Assembly (NCBI GenBank): GCA_937871685.1
Contig: CALMOL010000004.1
Location: forward strand, 1 to 5,217
Direction of reading: 5' to 3'
Source of the DNA: an uncultured Verrucomicrobiota bacterium
Lineage (GTDB): Bacteria > Verrucomicrobiota > Verrucomicrobiia > Chthoniobacterales > SZAS-18
DNA length: 5,217 nucleotides
The position numbers and the translations under genes are program-made. The notes under the pieces are model-generated. The model was given only the letters and a program-made list of their open reading frames with translations, had not been told where the DNA came from and did not search any database. Below, one piece after another: positions 1-5,217 of the stretch; the stretch's first letter is position 1; each line of letters begins with the position of its first letter.

Positions 1-1432
1 GATCGCCCACGCCAATATGCGCGACGCGGCGCTGGAGCCGAAGCTCGTCGCGGTCGGCTTGGGCCGCCCCGCCGCGCGCGTGCGCCTCCATTCGCCGCGG
101 CTCAACCAGACGATGGAGCGCTGGCTCCTTGCCGACAACAATCCCGAGAACAACACGCTCGACCTCGGCATCGCGCAGGTGCGCCTGCTCCCCGGCGCGC
201 CTCCGGCCGCGGCCGAAGCGGCGCCTGCCGCCCCCTCGGCTCCGGCCGCGGCGCCGGGCACTCCCGCCGCCGAGGCGACTCCGGCGGTGAAAGGCGGCCG
301 CCGCGTGCAGGAGGACATCGTCGTCTTCGCGCAGAAGCCCGGCGAGCAGGTCGCCCGCCCCGCGGATGGCACCGAGGCCTCCGGCGCGCCCGTGAAGCTC
401 CTGCCGAGCGCGACCGGCCCGAAGGTCGTCGTCACCTGGCGCGGCGCGACTTGGGAGTTCGAGGCCGCCGAGCTCAAGGGCAAGGAGGAACAGCTCGGCT
501 CGGCGGAATTGTGGGTGCAACTGGTCGAGTATTGGCCGGATTTCGTCCTCGAGAACGGCCAGCCCAAGTCGGCCTCCGAGGAACCGCGCAATCCCGCCGC
601 GCTCCTGCGCGTGCGCGGCACCATGCCGCCGCCCGAGGCCGCCAACCCGCTCAACGGCCCCGCCGCCCCGACCGCCGCCGCGCCATCGGCCACGAGCCTT
701 TCCGCGACGATCTGGGCCGATCCCGCTTCCGGCGCGCTCCAGTATGAATTGCGCGCCTCGCCCGGCGCCCCGCCCGCGCGCGGCGCGCTCAAGATCGGCG
801 ACAAGATCGCCACCGGCTGGGCGGACTGGCAGTTGGAGGCGCTGGAATCGCAGCCGTCGGCGGTGGAGTTCACGAAGTTCTTCCCGGTGCTGAAGGAGCG
901 CCCGTCGAAGGCCGAGCTCATGCGCTTCCCCGAGGGCGTGCGCGTCCGCCTCCGCCGCGGCGCGGAGCTGCGCGAGGAATGGGTGCCCTCCGGCTGGCAG
1001 GTGCGCCTGCCGCTCGAGCCGAAGCCGGTGACGCTCACCTACGGCTTTCGGATTCATTCGCTGCCCGTCGCGCTGGAGCTGATGGAATTCGAAGTGGAGC
1101 GAAACGAGGGCAACGACACGCCGGCCGGCTTCAAGGCTACCGTGCGCGTGACCGACCGCGACGGCGCCACGGGCACCGGCGAGGCTTACATGAACAACCC
1201 GTTCAATTATCCCGGCTCCATCGCGCACACCTTCTCGGGGCTGACCTACAAGATCTCGCAGACCTCGTGGAATCCCGAGAACCTGGGCCAATCCTCCGTC
1301 CAGATCCTGCGCGATCCGGGCTGGTCGCTGAAATGGGTCGGCTCGCTCACCCTCTGCGCCGGCATCTTCATCATCTTCTACCTGCGGCCCACGCCGAAGG
1401 GCGCCCGTTCGCGGGCCGAGGGGACGGAGTGA
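1..1432 (+). CDS. resB: ResB-like cytochrome c biogenesis protein, 3' part (5' end outside window)
   Basis: ResB (also called CcsB) is the partner of CcsA in the System II cytochrome c synthase, which delivers haem across the membrane and keeps it reduced for attachment to apocytochrome c. The frame is open back to the first bases of the window, so the Met codon at 17 is probably internal and the N-terminal membrane segments are missing. Numbering from that Met, residues 60-92 are an Ala/Pro-rich linker and 214-228 a second short one. Residues about 340-435 carry the ResB C-terminal signature: a beta-rich extracytoplasmic stretch with MNNPFNYPG (392-400), SGLTYKISQ (407-415) and RDPGW (432-436). 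One membrane helix follows at about 440-456, then a short basic tail (RPTPKGARSR) expected in the cytoplasm. The stop lies 6 bases before the toxin gene. The family call rests on the C-terminal motifs; the middle is poorly conserved and I do not recognise it further. Confidence 0.8.
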   Translation, partial: IAHANMRDAALEPKLVAVGLGRPAARVRLHSPRLNQTMERWLLADNNPENNTLDLGIAQVRLLPGAPPAAAEAAPAAPSAPAAAPGTPAAEATPAVKGGRRVQEDIVVFAQKPGEQVARPADGTEASGAPVKLLPSATGPKVVVTWRGATWEFEAAELKGKEEQLGSAELWVQLVEYWPDFVLENGQPKSASEEPRNPAALLRVRGTMPPPEAANPLNGPAAPTAAAPSATSLSATIWADPASGALQYELRASPGAPPARGALKIGDKIATGWADWQLEALESQPSAVEFTKFFPVLKERPSKAELMRFPEGVRVRLRRGAELREEWVPSGWQVRLPLEPKPVTLTYGFRIHSLPVALELMEFEVERNEGNDTPAGFKATVRVTDRDGATGTGEAYMNNPFNYPGSIAHTFSGLTYKISQTSWNPENLGQSSVQILRDPGWSLKWVGSLTLCAGIFIIFYLRPTPKGARSRAEGTE

Positions 1433-1438
1433 GGGGCG
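1426..1438 (+). promoter_or_regulatory. Shine-Dalgarno site for the PIN toxin gene
   Basis: GGAG at 1426-1429, inside the last codons of resB, lies 9 bases before the toxin ATG at 1439. A second purine run (GAGGGG, 1431-1436) follows and is nearly too close to the start. The site supports the ATG at 1439 and implies that the toxin can be translated from a transcript reading through resB. Confidence 0.5.
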
Positions 1439-1864
1439 ATGATCCGCGTGGTCTTTGACACGTCGCTGATGGTGGCGGCGGCGCGCTCGCGGGCTGGGGC
1501 TAGCTATGCCCTGGTGCGGATGATTCCATCGCCGCGGTTTCAGATCTGTCTCTCGGTGGCGCTTTTTCTGGAGTGGAAGGCGGTTTTGACGCGGCCGGAA
1601 AACCTGCCGGCAGGTCAGACCCGGGACGAGGTGCTGCGCGCTTTGAACGCCTTGGCCAGCGCAACCCACCGGCAGCGCATCCACTACGCTTGGCGACCTT
1701 TCTTGCGTGATCCAGATGATGACTTTGTCTTTGAACTCGCGCTGGCAGCCCGGTGCCACTTCATCGTGACGCACAACGTTAGGGACTCCGAGGGAACGCG
1801 CGACTTTGGGGTTGCCGCGATCCGACCAGCCGCATTTCTTCAGGGAATCAAGAACCTGCCATGA
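1439..1864 (+). CDS. PIN-domain toxin of a type II toxin-antitoxin pair (COG1569/TIGR00305-like)
   Basis: This 141-residue protein is a probable Mg-dependent ribonuclease toxin. It spans one PIN domain with nothing added: VVFDTSLMVAA at residues 4-14 gives the first acidic residue (D7), FLEWKAVL at 43-50 gives E45, RDPDDDFVFELALAARC at 90-106 gives the third acidic group (D91-D95), and FIVTHNVRD at 108-116 is the strand carrying the fourth site. At that site many PIN proteins have Asp (TGD or similar), whereas this one has Asn (N113), with D116 nearby. I believe the THN form recurs in this subfamily, so it need not mean loss of activity. The length and the GAS-x-ALV start of helix 1 fit the 'putative toxin-antitoxin system toxin component, PIN family' group. 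The next gene overlaps by 4 bases (ATGA), typical of a coupled toxin-antitoxin pair, here toxin first. GC content is lower than in resB and ccsA. The RNA target cannot be told from sequence. Confidence 0.88.
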   Translation: MIRVVFDTSLMVAAARSRAGASYALVRMIPSPRFQICLSVALFLEWKAVLTRPENLPAGQTRDEVLRALNALASATHRQRIHYAWRPFLRDPDDDFVFELALAARCHFIVTHNVRDSEGTRDFGVAAIRPAAFLQGIKNLP

Positions 1865-2124
1865 GTGCCCCGCTGTCATTGGAAATGCCAGAGCCCATTC
1901 GCGCTGAGGCCCAGGCTCAGGCCGCCGCGGAGGGCGTGAGCCTGGAAGAGTTCGTCGTCTCGCTGGTCGCTGAGCGCCTTGAGGCGCGCCGTGCCTTCGC
2001 GGCGATGGAAAAGGACGCGAGTCAGTCGGATTGGAACGCGTGGGAACGATACCTCGCAGCTATTCCGGACGCCGAGCCCATTGAGACGGATCGCCTGCCG
2101 GACGGCTGGAAGCCGCTGCACTGA
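1861..2124 (+). CDS. Antitoxin with ribbon-helix-helix-like N-terminus, partner of the PIN toxin
   Basis: This 87-residue acidic protein is the likely antitoxin. Residues 3-10 (APLSLEMP) form a beta strand, followed by helix 11-24 (EPIRAEAQAQAAAE), a turn at GVS (25-27), and helix 28-44 (LEEFVVSLVAERLEARR). This strand-helix-turn-helix layout is that of a small ribbon-helix-helix DNA-binding dimer, as in CopG/Arc-type antitoxins. The C-terminal half (45-87) is acidic, has two Trp residues (W58, W61) and several Pro, and would be the flexible tail that covers the toxin active site. The start codon overlaps the toxin stop as ATGA. The only purine run upstream (AGGGA, 1842-1846) is 14 bases away, so translation probably depends on coupling to the toxin. 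Such antitoxins usually repress their own operon, but I see no clear operator upstream of the toxin. The antitoxin role is inferred from context and fold pattern. Confidence 0.78.
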   Translation: MSAPLSLEMPEPIRAEAQAQAAAEGVSLEEFVVSLVAERLEARRAFAAMEKDASQSDWNAWERYLAAIPDAEPIETDRLPDGWKPLH

Positions 2125-2130
2125 GCGGCT
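2111..2130 (+). other. Stem-loop over the antitoxin stop codon
   Basis: AGCCGCT (2111-2117) and AGCGGCT (2124-2130) are perfect 7-base complements around the 6-base loop GCACTG; the TGA stop (2122-2124) lies at the loop/stem junction. No T-run follows, so a classical terminator is unlikely. A second small hairpin, GCC-TTCG-GGC (2136-2145), with a stable UUCG-type tetraloop, comes just after it. Together they could separate the toxin-antitoxin message from ccsA or protect the 3' end of a processed transcript. Confidence 0.4.
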
Positions 2131-2145
2131 TGTCCGCCTTCGGGC

Positions 2146-2173
2146 TTGTCGCCTCGGCGGCACGCCCTATTTT
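2146..2173 (+). promoter_or_regulatory. Possible weak promoter just before ccsA
   Basis: TTGTCG (2146-2151) and TATTTT (2168-2173) are 16 bases apart, each matching 4 of 6 consensus sigma70 positions. A start site about 7 bases past the -10 box would fall at about 2180, giving an almost leaderless ccsA message. That would agree with the lack of a clear Shine-Dalgarno sequence before the ATG at 2183. The match is weak and may be chance. Confidence 0.25.
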
Positions 2174-2182
2174 CGGCAGCGC

Positions 2183-3952
2183 ATGACCTCGCGTCCTTTC
2201 TTCCGCGCCGCCCTCGCCGGCGCGCTGCTTTTCATCGGTCTTTCGTCTGCCCAGGCCGCCTCGCCGACGGACCTCAAGCCGGAGGATTTCCACGAGTTCG
2301 GCAAGCTCGCCATCCAGGACGGTGGCCGCCGCAAGCCGGTGGAGACCTACGCCACCGAGTCGCTGCTGCGCATCACCGGCCGAGCCTCGTTCCGGTCGGA
2401 GGCCGGCCACACCTGGACCGCCAATGAGTGGCTCCTCTCGATGCTCATCGGCTCGCACGAGTGGCAGAACGAGCCCTTCGTCCTCGTGTCGCACCGGCCA
2501 TTGCTCGAGAAGCTCGGCCTCGATCCCGCCAAGAAGCGCTTCGCTCCCGCCGAGCTCGCGAAGAATCCCGGGCTGGAGCCGCTGGCCAAGGCCGTGCACC
2601 AAAAGCGCGTGGCCGACGACAAGGCGCCGCTGGACCGCATGGAGCAGGAGGTCGAGAGCGTGATGAGCCGCCTGGGCCTGTTCAACGCGATCGTCTCGGG
2701 CAATTCCTTTCTCCTCGTCCCGGCGAAGTCCTCCGCCAAGGAGCCGTGGGTCATCCCGCCGGATTTCGCGCGCTATTGGACCAAGGAGCAGTTCGACAAG
2801 CCGCTCTCGCACCTCCAGGCGATGGCCCGCGCGTTTTCCGAGGGGGACGGCTTCAAGCTCACCGCCGAGTCGCGCAACCTGCGCCTGTCGCTGCGCGAGC
2901 TTTCGCCCGCCATCTACCCGGCTGAGTCCAAACTCAGCGTGGAGACGACCTACAATCACCTGCGCGCCTTCGAGCGCGCGGCGTGGCTCTACCTGATCGG
3001 GCTGATCGGCGTGGGCGTGTGGGCGGCGCGGCCCGGGTCGCCGCGCGCGTTTCGCTGGATCGGCCTCACGGCGGCACTCGGCGGCTTCGCGCTGCACGCG
3101 GCCGGCATCGCGCTGCGCTGCGTCATCGCGGGCCGGCCGCCGGTGACGAACATGTTCGAGTCCGTGATCTGGGTGTCGTTCGTGGCGATGACCTGCGGGT
3201 TCATCTTCTTCCTGCGCTACCGCACGCCGGTGTATCTCGTGGCGGCGCTGCCGGCGGCGGCGCTGTGCCTCGCGCTGGTGCTCCAGCTTCCCTCGGCGAT
3301 GCCGGAGAACATCGACCCGCTCGTGCCGGTGCTGCGCGACAACTTCTGGCTCACCATCCACGTGCTGAGCATCGCGGCGTCCTACGGGGCGTTCCTGCTC
3401 GCATGGGCCTTCGGCCACATCCTCCTGTGGCAATACGCCGTGCGGCCGGAAGCGGCTCGGCGCAACGACGCGATGCATTTCTGGAACTACCGCATCATCC
3501 AGCTCGGCGTTCTCCTGCTCGCGGCGGGCACGATCCTCGGCGGCGTGTGGGCGAACTATTCGTGGGGCCGGTTCTGGGGCTGGGATCCGAAGGAGACGGC
3601 GGCGTTCATTGCGCTGCTCTGCTACATCGTGGCGTTGCACGGGCGCATCGCCGGCTACTGGGGGCACTTTGGCCTGGCGGTGGCCTCGTGCGTCTGCTTC
3701 CTCTCGATTCTCTTCGCCTGGTATGGCGTGAACTTTATCCTCGGCGCCGGCCTGCATTCCTACGGCTTCGGCATCGGGGGCGAGGCGTATGTCGCCGCGT
3801 TCGTGATCGCCGACATTCTGTTCATCTCGGTGGCCGTGATGCGCCACCTGCGCTCGACCAAGCAAGCCCGGGCCGAACGCACGGCCGCTCGCGGTTTGCC
3901 CGCGCGCGAGGCGAGCGAGGAAGCGCCGGCGACCGCTGCGGTTGGGCGCTGA
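2183..3952 (+). CDS. ccsA: CcsA-type cytochrome c biogenesis protein (haem handling, WWD domain)
   Basis: CcsA is the polytopic membrane protein that, with ResB, exports haem and presents it to apocytochrome c outside the cytoplasmic membrane. The chosen ATG gives 589 residues beginning with a signal peptide: basic start, hydrophobic core at about 8-20, likely cut after SSAQA (21-25). The frame stays open further upstream, but that part is Arg-rich, overlaps the antitoxin gene and looks non-coding. Residues 26-260 form a large periplasmic domain starting with a conserved-looking segment at 36-70 (FGKLAIQDGGRRKPVETYA and following). Residues 265-555 are the CcsA membrane core of about nine helices: ALHAAGIALR (303-312, H305), GRPPVTNMFES (317-327), a helix with H393, the WWD motif (456-472, ending GWDPKET), and GLHSYGFG (523-530, H525). 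H393 and H525, flanking the WWD motif, fit the external haem ligands of this family. The tail (556-589) is basic, then Ala/Glu-rich. It lies downstream of resB but is separated from it by the toxin-antitoxin pair. Confidence 0.92.
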   Translation: MTSRPFFRAALAGALLFIGLSSAQAASPTDLKPEDFHEFGKLAIQDGGRRKPVETYATESLLRITGRASFRSEAGHTWTANEWLLSMLIGSHEWQNEPFVLVSHRPLLEKLGLDPAKKRFAPAELAKNPGLEPLAKAVHQKRVADDKAPLDRMEQEVESVMSRLGLFNAIVSGNSFLLVPAKSSAKEPWVIPPDFARYWTKEQFDKPLSHLQAMARAFSEGDGFKLTAESRNLRLSLRELSPAIYPAESKLSVETTYNHLRAFERAAWLYLIGLIGVGVWAARPGSPRAFRWIGLTAALGGFALHAAGIALRCVIAGRPPVTNMFESVIWVSFVAMTCGFIFFLRYRTPVYLVAALPAAALCLALVLQLPSAMPENIDPLVPVLRDNFWLTIHVLSIAASYGAFLLAWAFGHILLWQYAVRPEAARRNDAMHFWNYRIIQLGVLLLAAGTILGGVWANYSWGRFWGWDPKETAAFIALLCYIVALHGRIAGYWGHFGLAVASCVCFLSILFAWYGVNFILGAGLHSYGFGIGGEAYVAAFVIADILFISVAVMRHLRSTKQARAERTAARGLPAREASEEAPATAAVGR

Positions 3953-3956
3953 AGTG

Positions 3957-4076
3957 GTAGAGGCTGCTCTGTCCGCGAATGCGGACGTGCCGCCTGTGAC
4001 TTCTTCGGCGAGCGGCGGCCACCCGGAGAGAAAGCTTGAGGCGGCACGTCCGCTGCGCGGGCAGAGCCGCCTCTAC
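3957..4076. repeat. 120-base inverted repeat, REPIN/MITE-like, downstream of ccsA
   Basis: The left arm (3957-3995, 39 bases) and right arm (4039-4076, 38 bases) are near-perfect reverse complements: both outer ends read GTAGAGGC inward, both inner ends read GCGGACGTGCCGCCT inward, with two substitutions (one a G-U pair in RNA) and a small centre difference (AAT against CA). The 43-base loop is partly complementary too. Each arm is itself built of small palindromes: AGAG-4-CTCT (3959-3970; 4063-4074) and GTCCGC-GAAT-GCGGAC (3971-3986; counterpart 4048-4062). The pattern of two inverted copies of a palindromic unit is that of a REPIN or a small MITE. I see no direct repeat of a target site at the edges. 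It begins 4 bases after the ccsA stop, so in RNA it would form a very stable hairpin that could protect or end the ccsA transcript; there is no T-run after it. Confidence 0.85.
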
Positions 4077-4088
4077 AACAATGGACCG

Positions 4089-4117
4089 TTGCCGCTCGGA
4101 TCACGTGTTGGTATAAC
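4089..4117 (+). promoter_or_regulatory. Sigma70-type promoter for the LysR-family gene
   Basis: TTGCCG (4089-4094) and TATAAC (4112-4117) are separated by the optimal 17 bases; the -10 box matches 5 of 6 and the -35 box 4 of 6 consensus positions. Transcription would start near 4124, about 18 bases before the ATG. A CACGTG palindrome (4102-4107) lies in the spacer and the -10 box sits in GGTATAACC, a small partial dyad; either might be an operator, possibly for self-control by the LysR protein. This is a sequence match only. Confidence 0.5.
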
Positions 4118-4141
4118 CTGCCGTCCCTTTCCCCTGGCGGC

Positions 4142-5026
4142 ATGGAACTCTACCAACTGCGCACGTTCGTCACCGTGCTCCGCCTGCGCCACCTCACGCG
4201 GGCGGCCGAGCAGTTGCACCTGTCGCAGCCGGCCGTTTCTCACCAGATCAAGGCGCTGGAGGAAGAACTGGGGGCGCGCCTCTTCGAACGCGTCTCGAGC
4301 GGCCTTCAACCAACGCCGGCCGGGCGCGAGTTTCTGCCGCTGGCGGAGCGCGTCGTCGCGGCGGCGGACGAACTCCTCGCTCACGCCCGAAACCGGCGCG
4401 GGGCGCTGAGCGGATTGGTTCGTCTCGGCACGATCATTGACCCGGCGTTTACCCGTCTCGGAGAACTCTTGCGCCTGCTGCTCGAGCGCCATCCGCTGCT
4501 GCAAGTCGAGGCGCGCCAAAGCATCTCGGGCTTGGTGCTCGACGCGGTGCGCCGCGGGGAAATGGACATCGGCTACTACCTTTCGCCGGCGCCGGAGGCG
4601 GAGGTCGCCGCGGTGGCGCTCGCGCCTGTCCGATACGCCGTCACGGCCCCCGCCGCGTGGCGGGAGAAGATCGCCGCCGCGGACTGGCGCGGGATCGCCG
4701 CCCTGCCTTGGATCGGCACGGCGCCCGCGACCTCGCAGACCCGCCTCACCCGCGAGATGTTCGCCACGCAGGGATTGCAGCCATCCCAAGTGATCCAAGC
4801 GGACCACGAGCGCTCGATGCGCAGCCTCGTCGCCGCCGGCGTGGGCCTCTGCCTGATCCGCGAGGAACTCGCCCGCGAGGCCGAGGCGGCCGGCGAGGTG
4901 GTGATCTGGCCGGGGCACGTGGCCCGCACGACGCTGTGGCTCATTCACCTGCCCGCGCGGACGGATGATCCCTCGATCGCCGCGGTGCTCACCGCGGCCC
5001 GGAAGGTGTGGATGGCGCCCGCGTGA
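4142..5026 (+). CDS. LysR-family transcriptional regulator
   Basis: This 294-residue protein has the full length and layout of a LysR-type regulator. Residues 1-60 are the winged helix-turn-helix: MELYQLRTFVTV opens helix 1, LTRAAEQLHLSQPAVSHQ (18-35) is the helix-turn-helix with the nearly invariant SQPAVSHQI recognition start, and LGARLFERVSSGLQPTPAG (43-61) is the wing and the start of the linker helix, which runs to about 85. Residues 91-290 are the two-lobed effector-binding domain: GLVRLGTIID (91-100), then SISGLVLDAVRRGEMDIGYY (127-146), and SLVAAGVGLCLIREEL (228-243) with the VAAGVG(L)-type motif of the family. The ATG at 4142 begins exactly at the usual MEL-x-QLR-F start; its ribosome site is weak (GGCGG, 4-5 bases upstream). 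It has its own likely promoter. LysR proteins often control a divergent neighbour, but the gene upstream, ccsA, reads the same way and is cut off by the inverted repeat, so the target and the ligand are unknown. Confidence 0.93.
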   Translation: MELYQLRTFVTVLRLRHLTRAAEQLHLSQPAVSHQIKALEEELGARLFERVSSGLQPTPAGREFLPLAERVVAAADELLAHARNRRGALSGLVRLGTIIDPAFTRLGELLRLLLERHPLLQVEARQSISGLVLDAVRRGEMDIGYYLSPAPEAEVAAVALAPVRYAVTAPAAWREKIAAADWRGIAALPWIGTAPATSQTRLTREMFATQGLQPSQVIQADHERSMRSLVAAGVGLCLIREELAREAEAAGEVVIWPGHVARTTLWLIHLPARTDDPSIAAVLTAARKVWMAPA

Positions 5027-5051
5027 TCGCTCCAGACCGAGATACCGTTGC

Positions 5052-5091
5052 ATAGGACATATACGTCCTATACGACATGTAGGTCCTATCC
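5052..5091. repeat. GTCCTAT/ATAGGAC palindromic and tandem repeat cluster
   Basis: ATAGGAC (5052-5058) and GTCCTAT (5065-5071) form a perfect 7-base dyad around ATATAC, and GTCCTAT recurs at 5083-5089. The same stretch can be read as two tandem 18-base units, 5056-5073 and 5074-5091, matching at 15 of 18 positions and each of the form GACATRTA-SGTCCTAT-MC. It is a clearly AT-richer island 25 bases after the LysR stop. It could be a multi-site operator for a gene to the right, or one copy of a genome-wide intergenic repeat. Confidence 0.65.
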
Positions 5092-5217
5092 ACCCACCCA
5101 TCCGCCGCCTCATCGGATTTCCGAATGGGCCACATTCAAACTTCCGATTGGCGCCAGGCGGCGATGCATCCGAGACGTGCGACCACGAACAGGCGTCCCC
5201 CGCGCCCGGTCTCGTCC
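5092..5217. other. Intergenic end of window, no supported gene
   Basis: After a CCCACCCACCC run, this stretch holds a small palindrome, TCGGA-TT-TCCGA (5113-5124), within a longer imperfect dyad CATCGGA...TCCGAATG (5111-5127). Two short reading frames run off the right edge: a plus-strand one from the ATG at 5125 (31 codons, Arg/Pro-rich towards the end) and a minus-strand one ending with a stop at 5136-5138 (26 residues with a hydrophobic stretch LFVVARLGCIAAW). The minus frame looks slightly more protein-like and could be the end of a convergent gene, but neither is long enough to call. Confidence 0.4.

Noticed and set aside
1979..2182. Upstream in-frame extension of ccsA from an ATG at 1979
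   Set aside because: It overlaps the antitoxin gene in another frame, encodes Arg-rich sequence without resemblance to the family, and would bury the clear signal peptide that starts at 2183.
2060..3865. 601-codon open frame on the minus strand opposite ccsA
   Set aside because: It is a mirror of the GC-rich codon use of ccsA; its product is rich in Arg, Glu, His and Gly with no recognisable motif, whereas the plus strand encodes a clear CcsA.
3957..4076. CRISPR or ncRNA reading of the inverted repeat
   Set aside because: There are only two arms, in opposite orientation, with no regularly spaced direct repeats and no cas genes; an RNA gene cannot be supported beyond the hairpin itself.
3942..4409. 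155-codon plus-strand frame crossing the inverted repeat and the start of the LysR gene
   Set aside because: It runs through the repeat and then out of frame with the LysR gene; the product is Arg/Ser-rich without family resemblance.
4073..5113. 346-codon open frame on the minus strand opposite the LysR gene
   Set aside because: Same mirror effect; the plus-strand product is an unmistakable LysR protein and the minus product is an Arg/Gly-rich shadow.
5125..5217. Plus-strand frame from ATG 5125 to the window edge
   Set aside because: Only 31 codons, weak ribosome site, Arg/Pro-rich sequence with no recognisable motif; cannot be judged without sequence to the right.
5136..5217. Minus-strand frame that could be the end of a convergent gene
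   Set aside because: It has a stop and 26 plausible residues, but this is too short to separate from chance in GC-rich DNA.

Overview
The window is a GC-rich stretch (roughly two thirds G+C) in which all recognisable genes lie on the plus strand. The gene content and protein style suggest a member of the Verrucomicrobia, perhaps Opitutaceae-like: a separate ResB-like and CcsA-like pair of large membrane proteins for System II cytochrome c maturation, a signal-peptide-bearing CcsA with a big periplasmic N-terminal domain, weak Shine-Dalgarno sites, and GTCCTAT-type intergenic repeats. This taxonomic assignment is inference; nothing in the window proves it.

Layout. Bases 1-1432 hold the 3' part of a resB-like gene; its N-terminal membrane segments lie upstream of the window. 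Bases 1439-1864 encode a PIN-domain ribonuclease toxin. Bases 1861-2124 encode its small ribbon-helix-helix-like antitoxin, overlapping the toxin by 4 bases. After a 58-base gap with a stem-loop on the antitoxin stop codon, 2183-3952 encodes CcsA, the haem-handling WWD-domain protein. Bases 3957-4076 form a striking 120-base inverted repeat with arms of 38-39 bases, each arm itself made of small palindromes. A good sigma70-type promoter (4089-4117) then leads into a LysR-family regulator (4142-5026). The last 190 bases hold no supported gene but contain an AT-rich cluster of GTCCTAT/ATAGGAC repeats (5052-5091) and a small palindrome.

How the parts fit. ResB and CcsA together form the System II (Ccs) cytochrome c synthase, which moves haem to the outer face of the membrane and attaches it to CXXCH apocytochromes. 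Here the two partners are separate genes, and a complete toxin-antitoxin cassette sits between them. The cassette has visibly lower GC and a different codon flavour from both neighbours, so it looks like a later insertion into an older resB-ccsA operon. The LysR gene has its own promoter and is separated from ccsA by the inverted repeat; its target is not visible.

No wholly new system is evident. The items most worth a second look are the REPIN/MITE-like inverted repeat, the toxin-antitoxin cassette inside the cytochrome c maturation operon, and the GTCCTAT repeat cluster.
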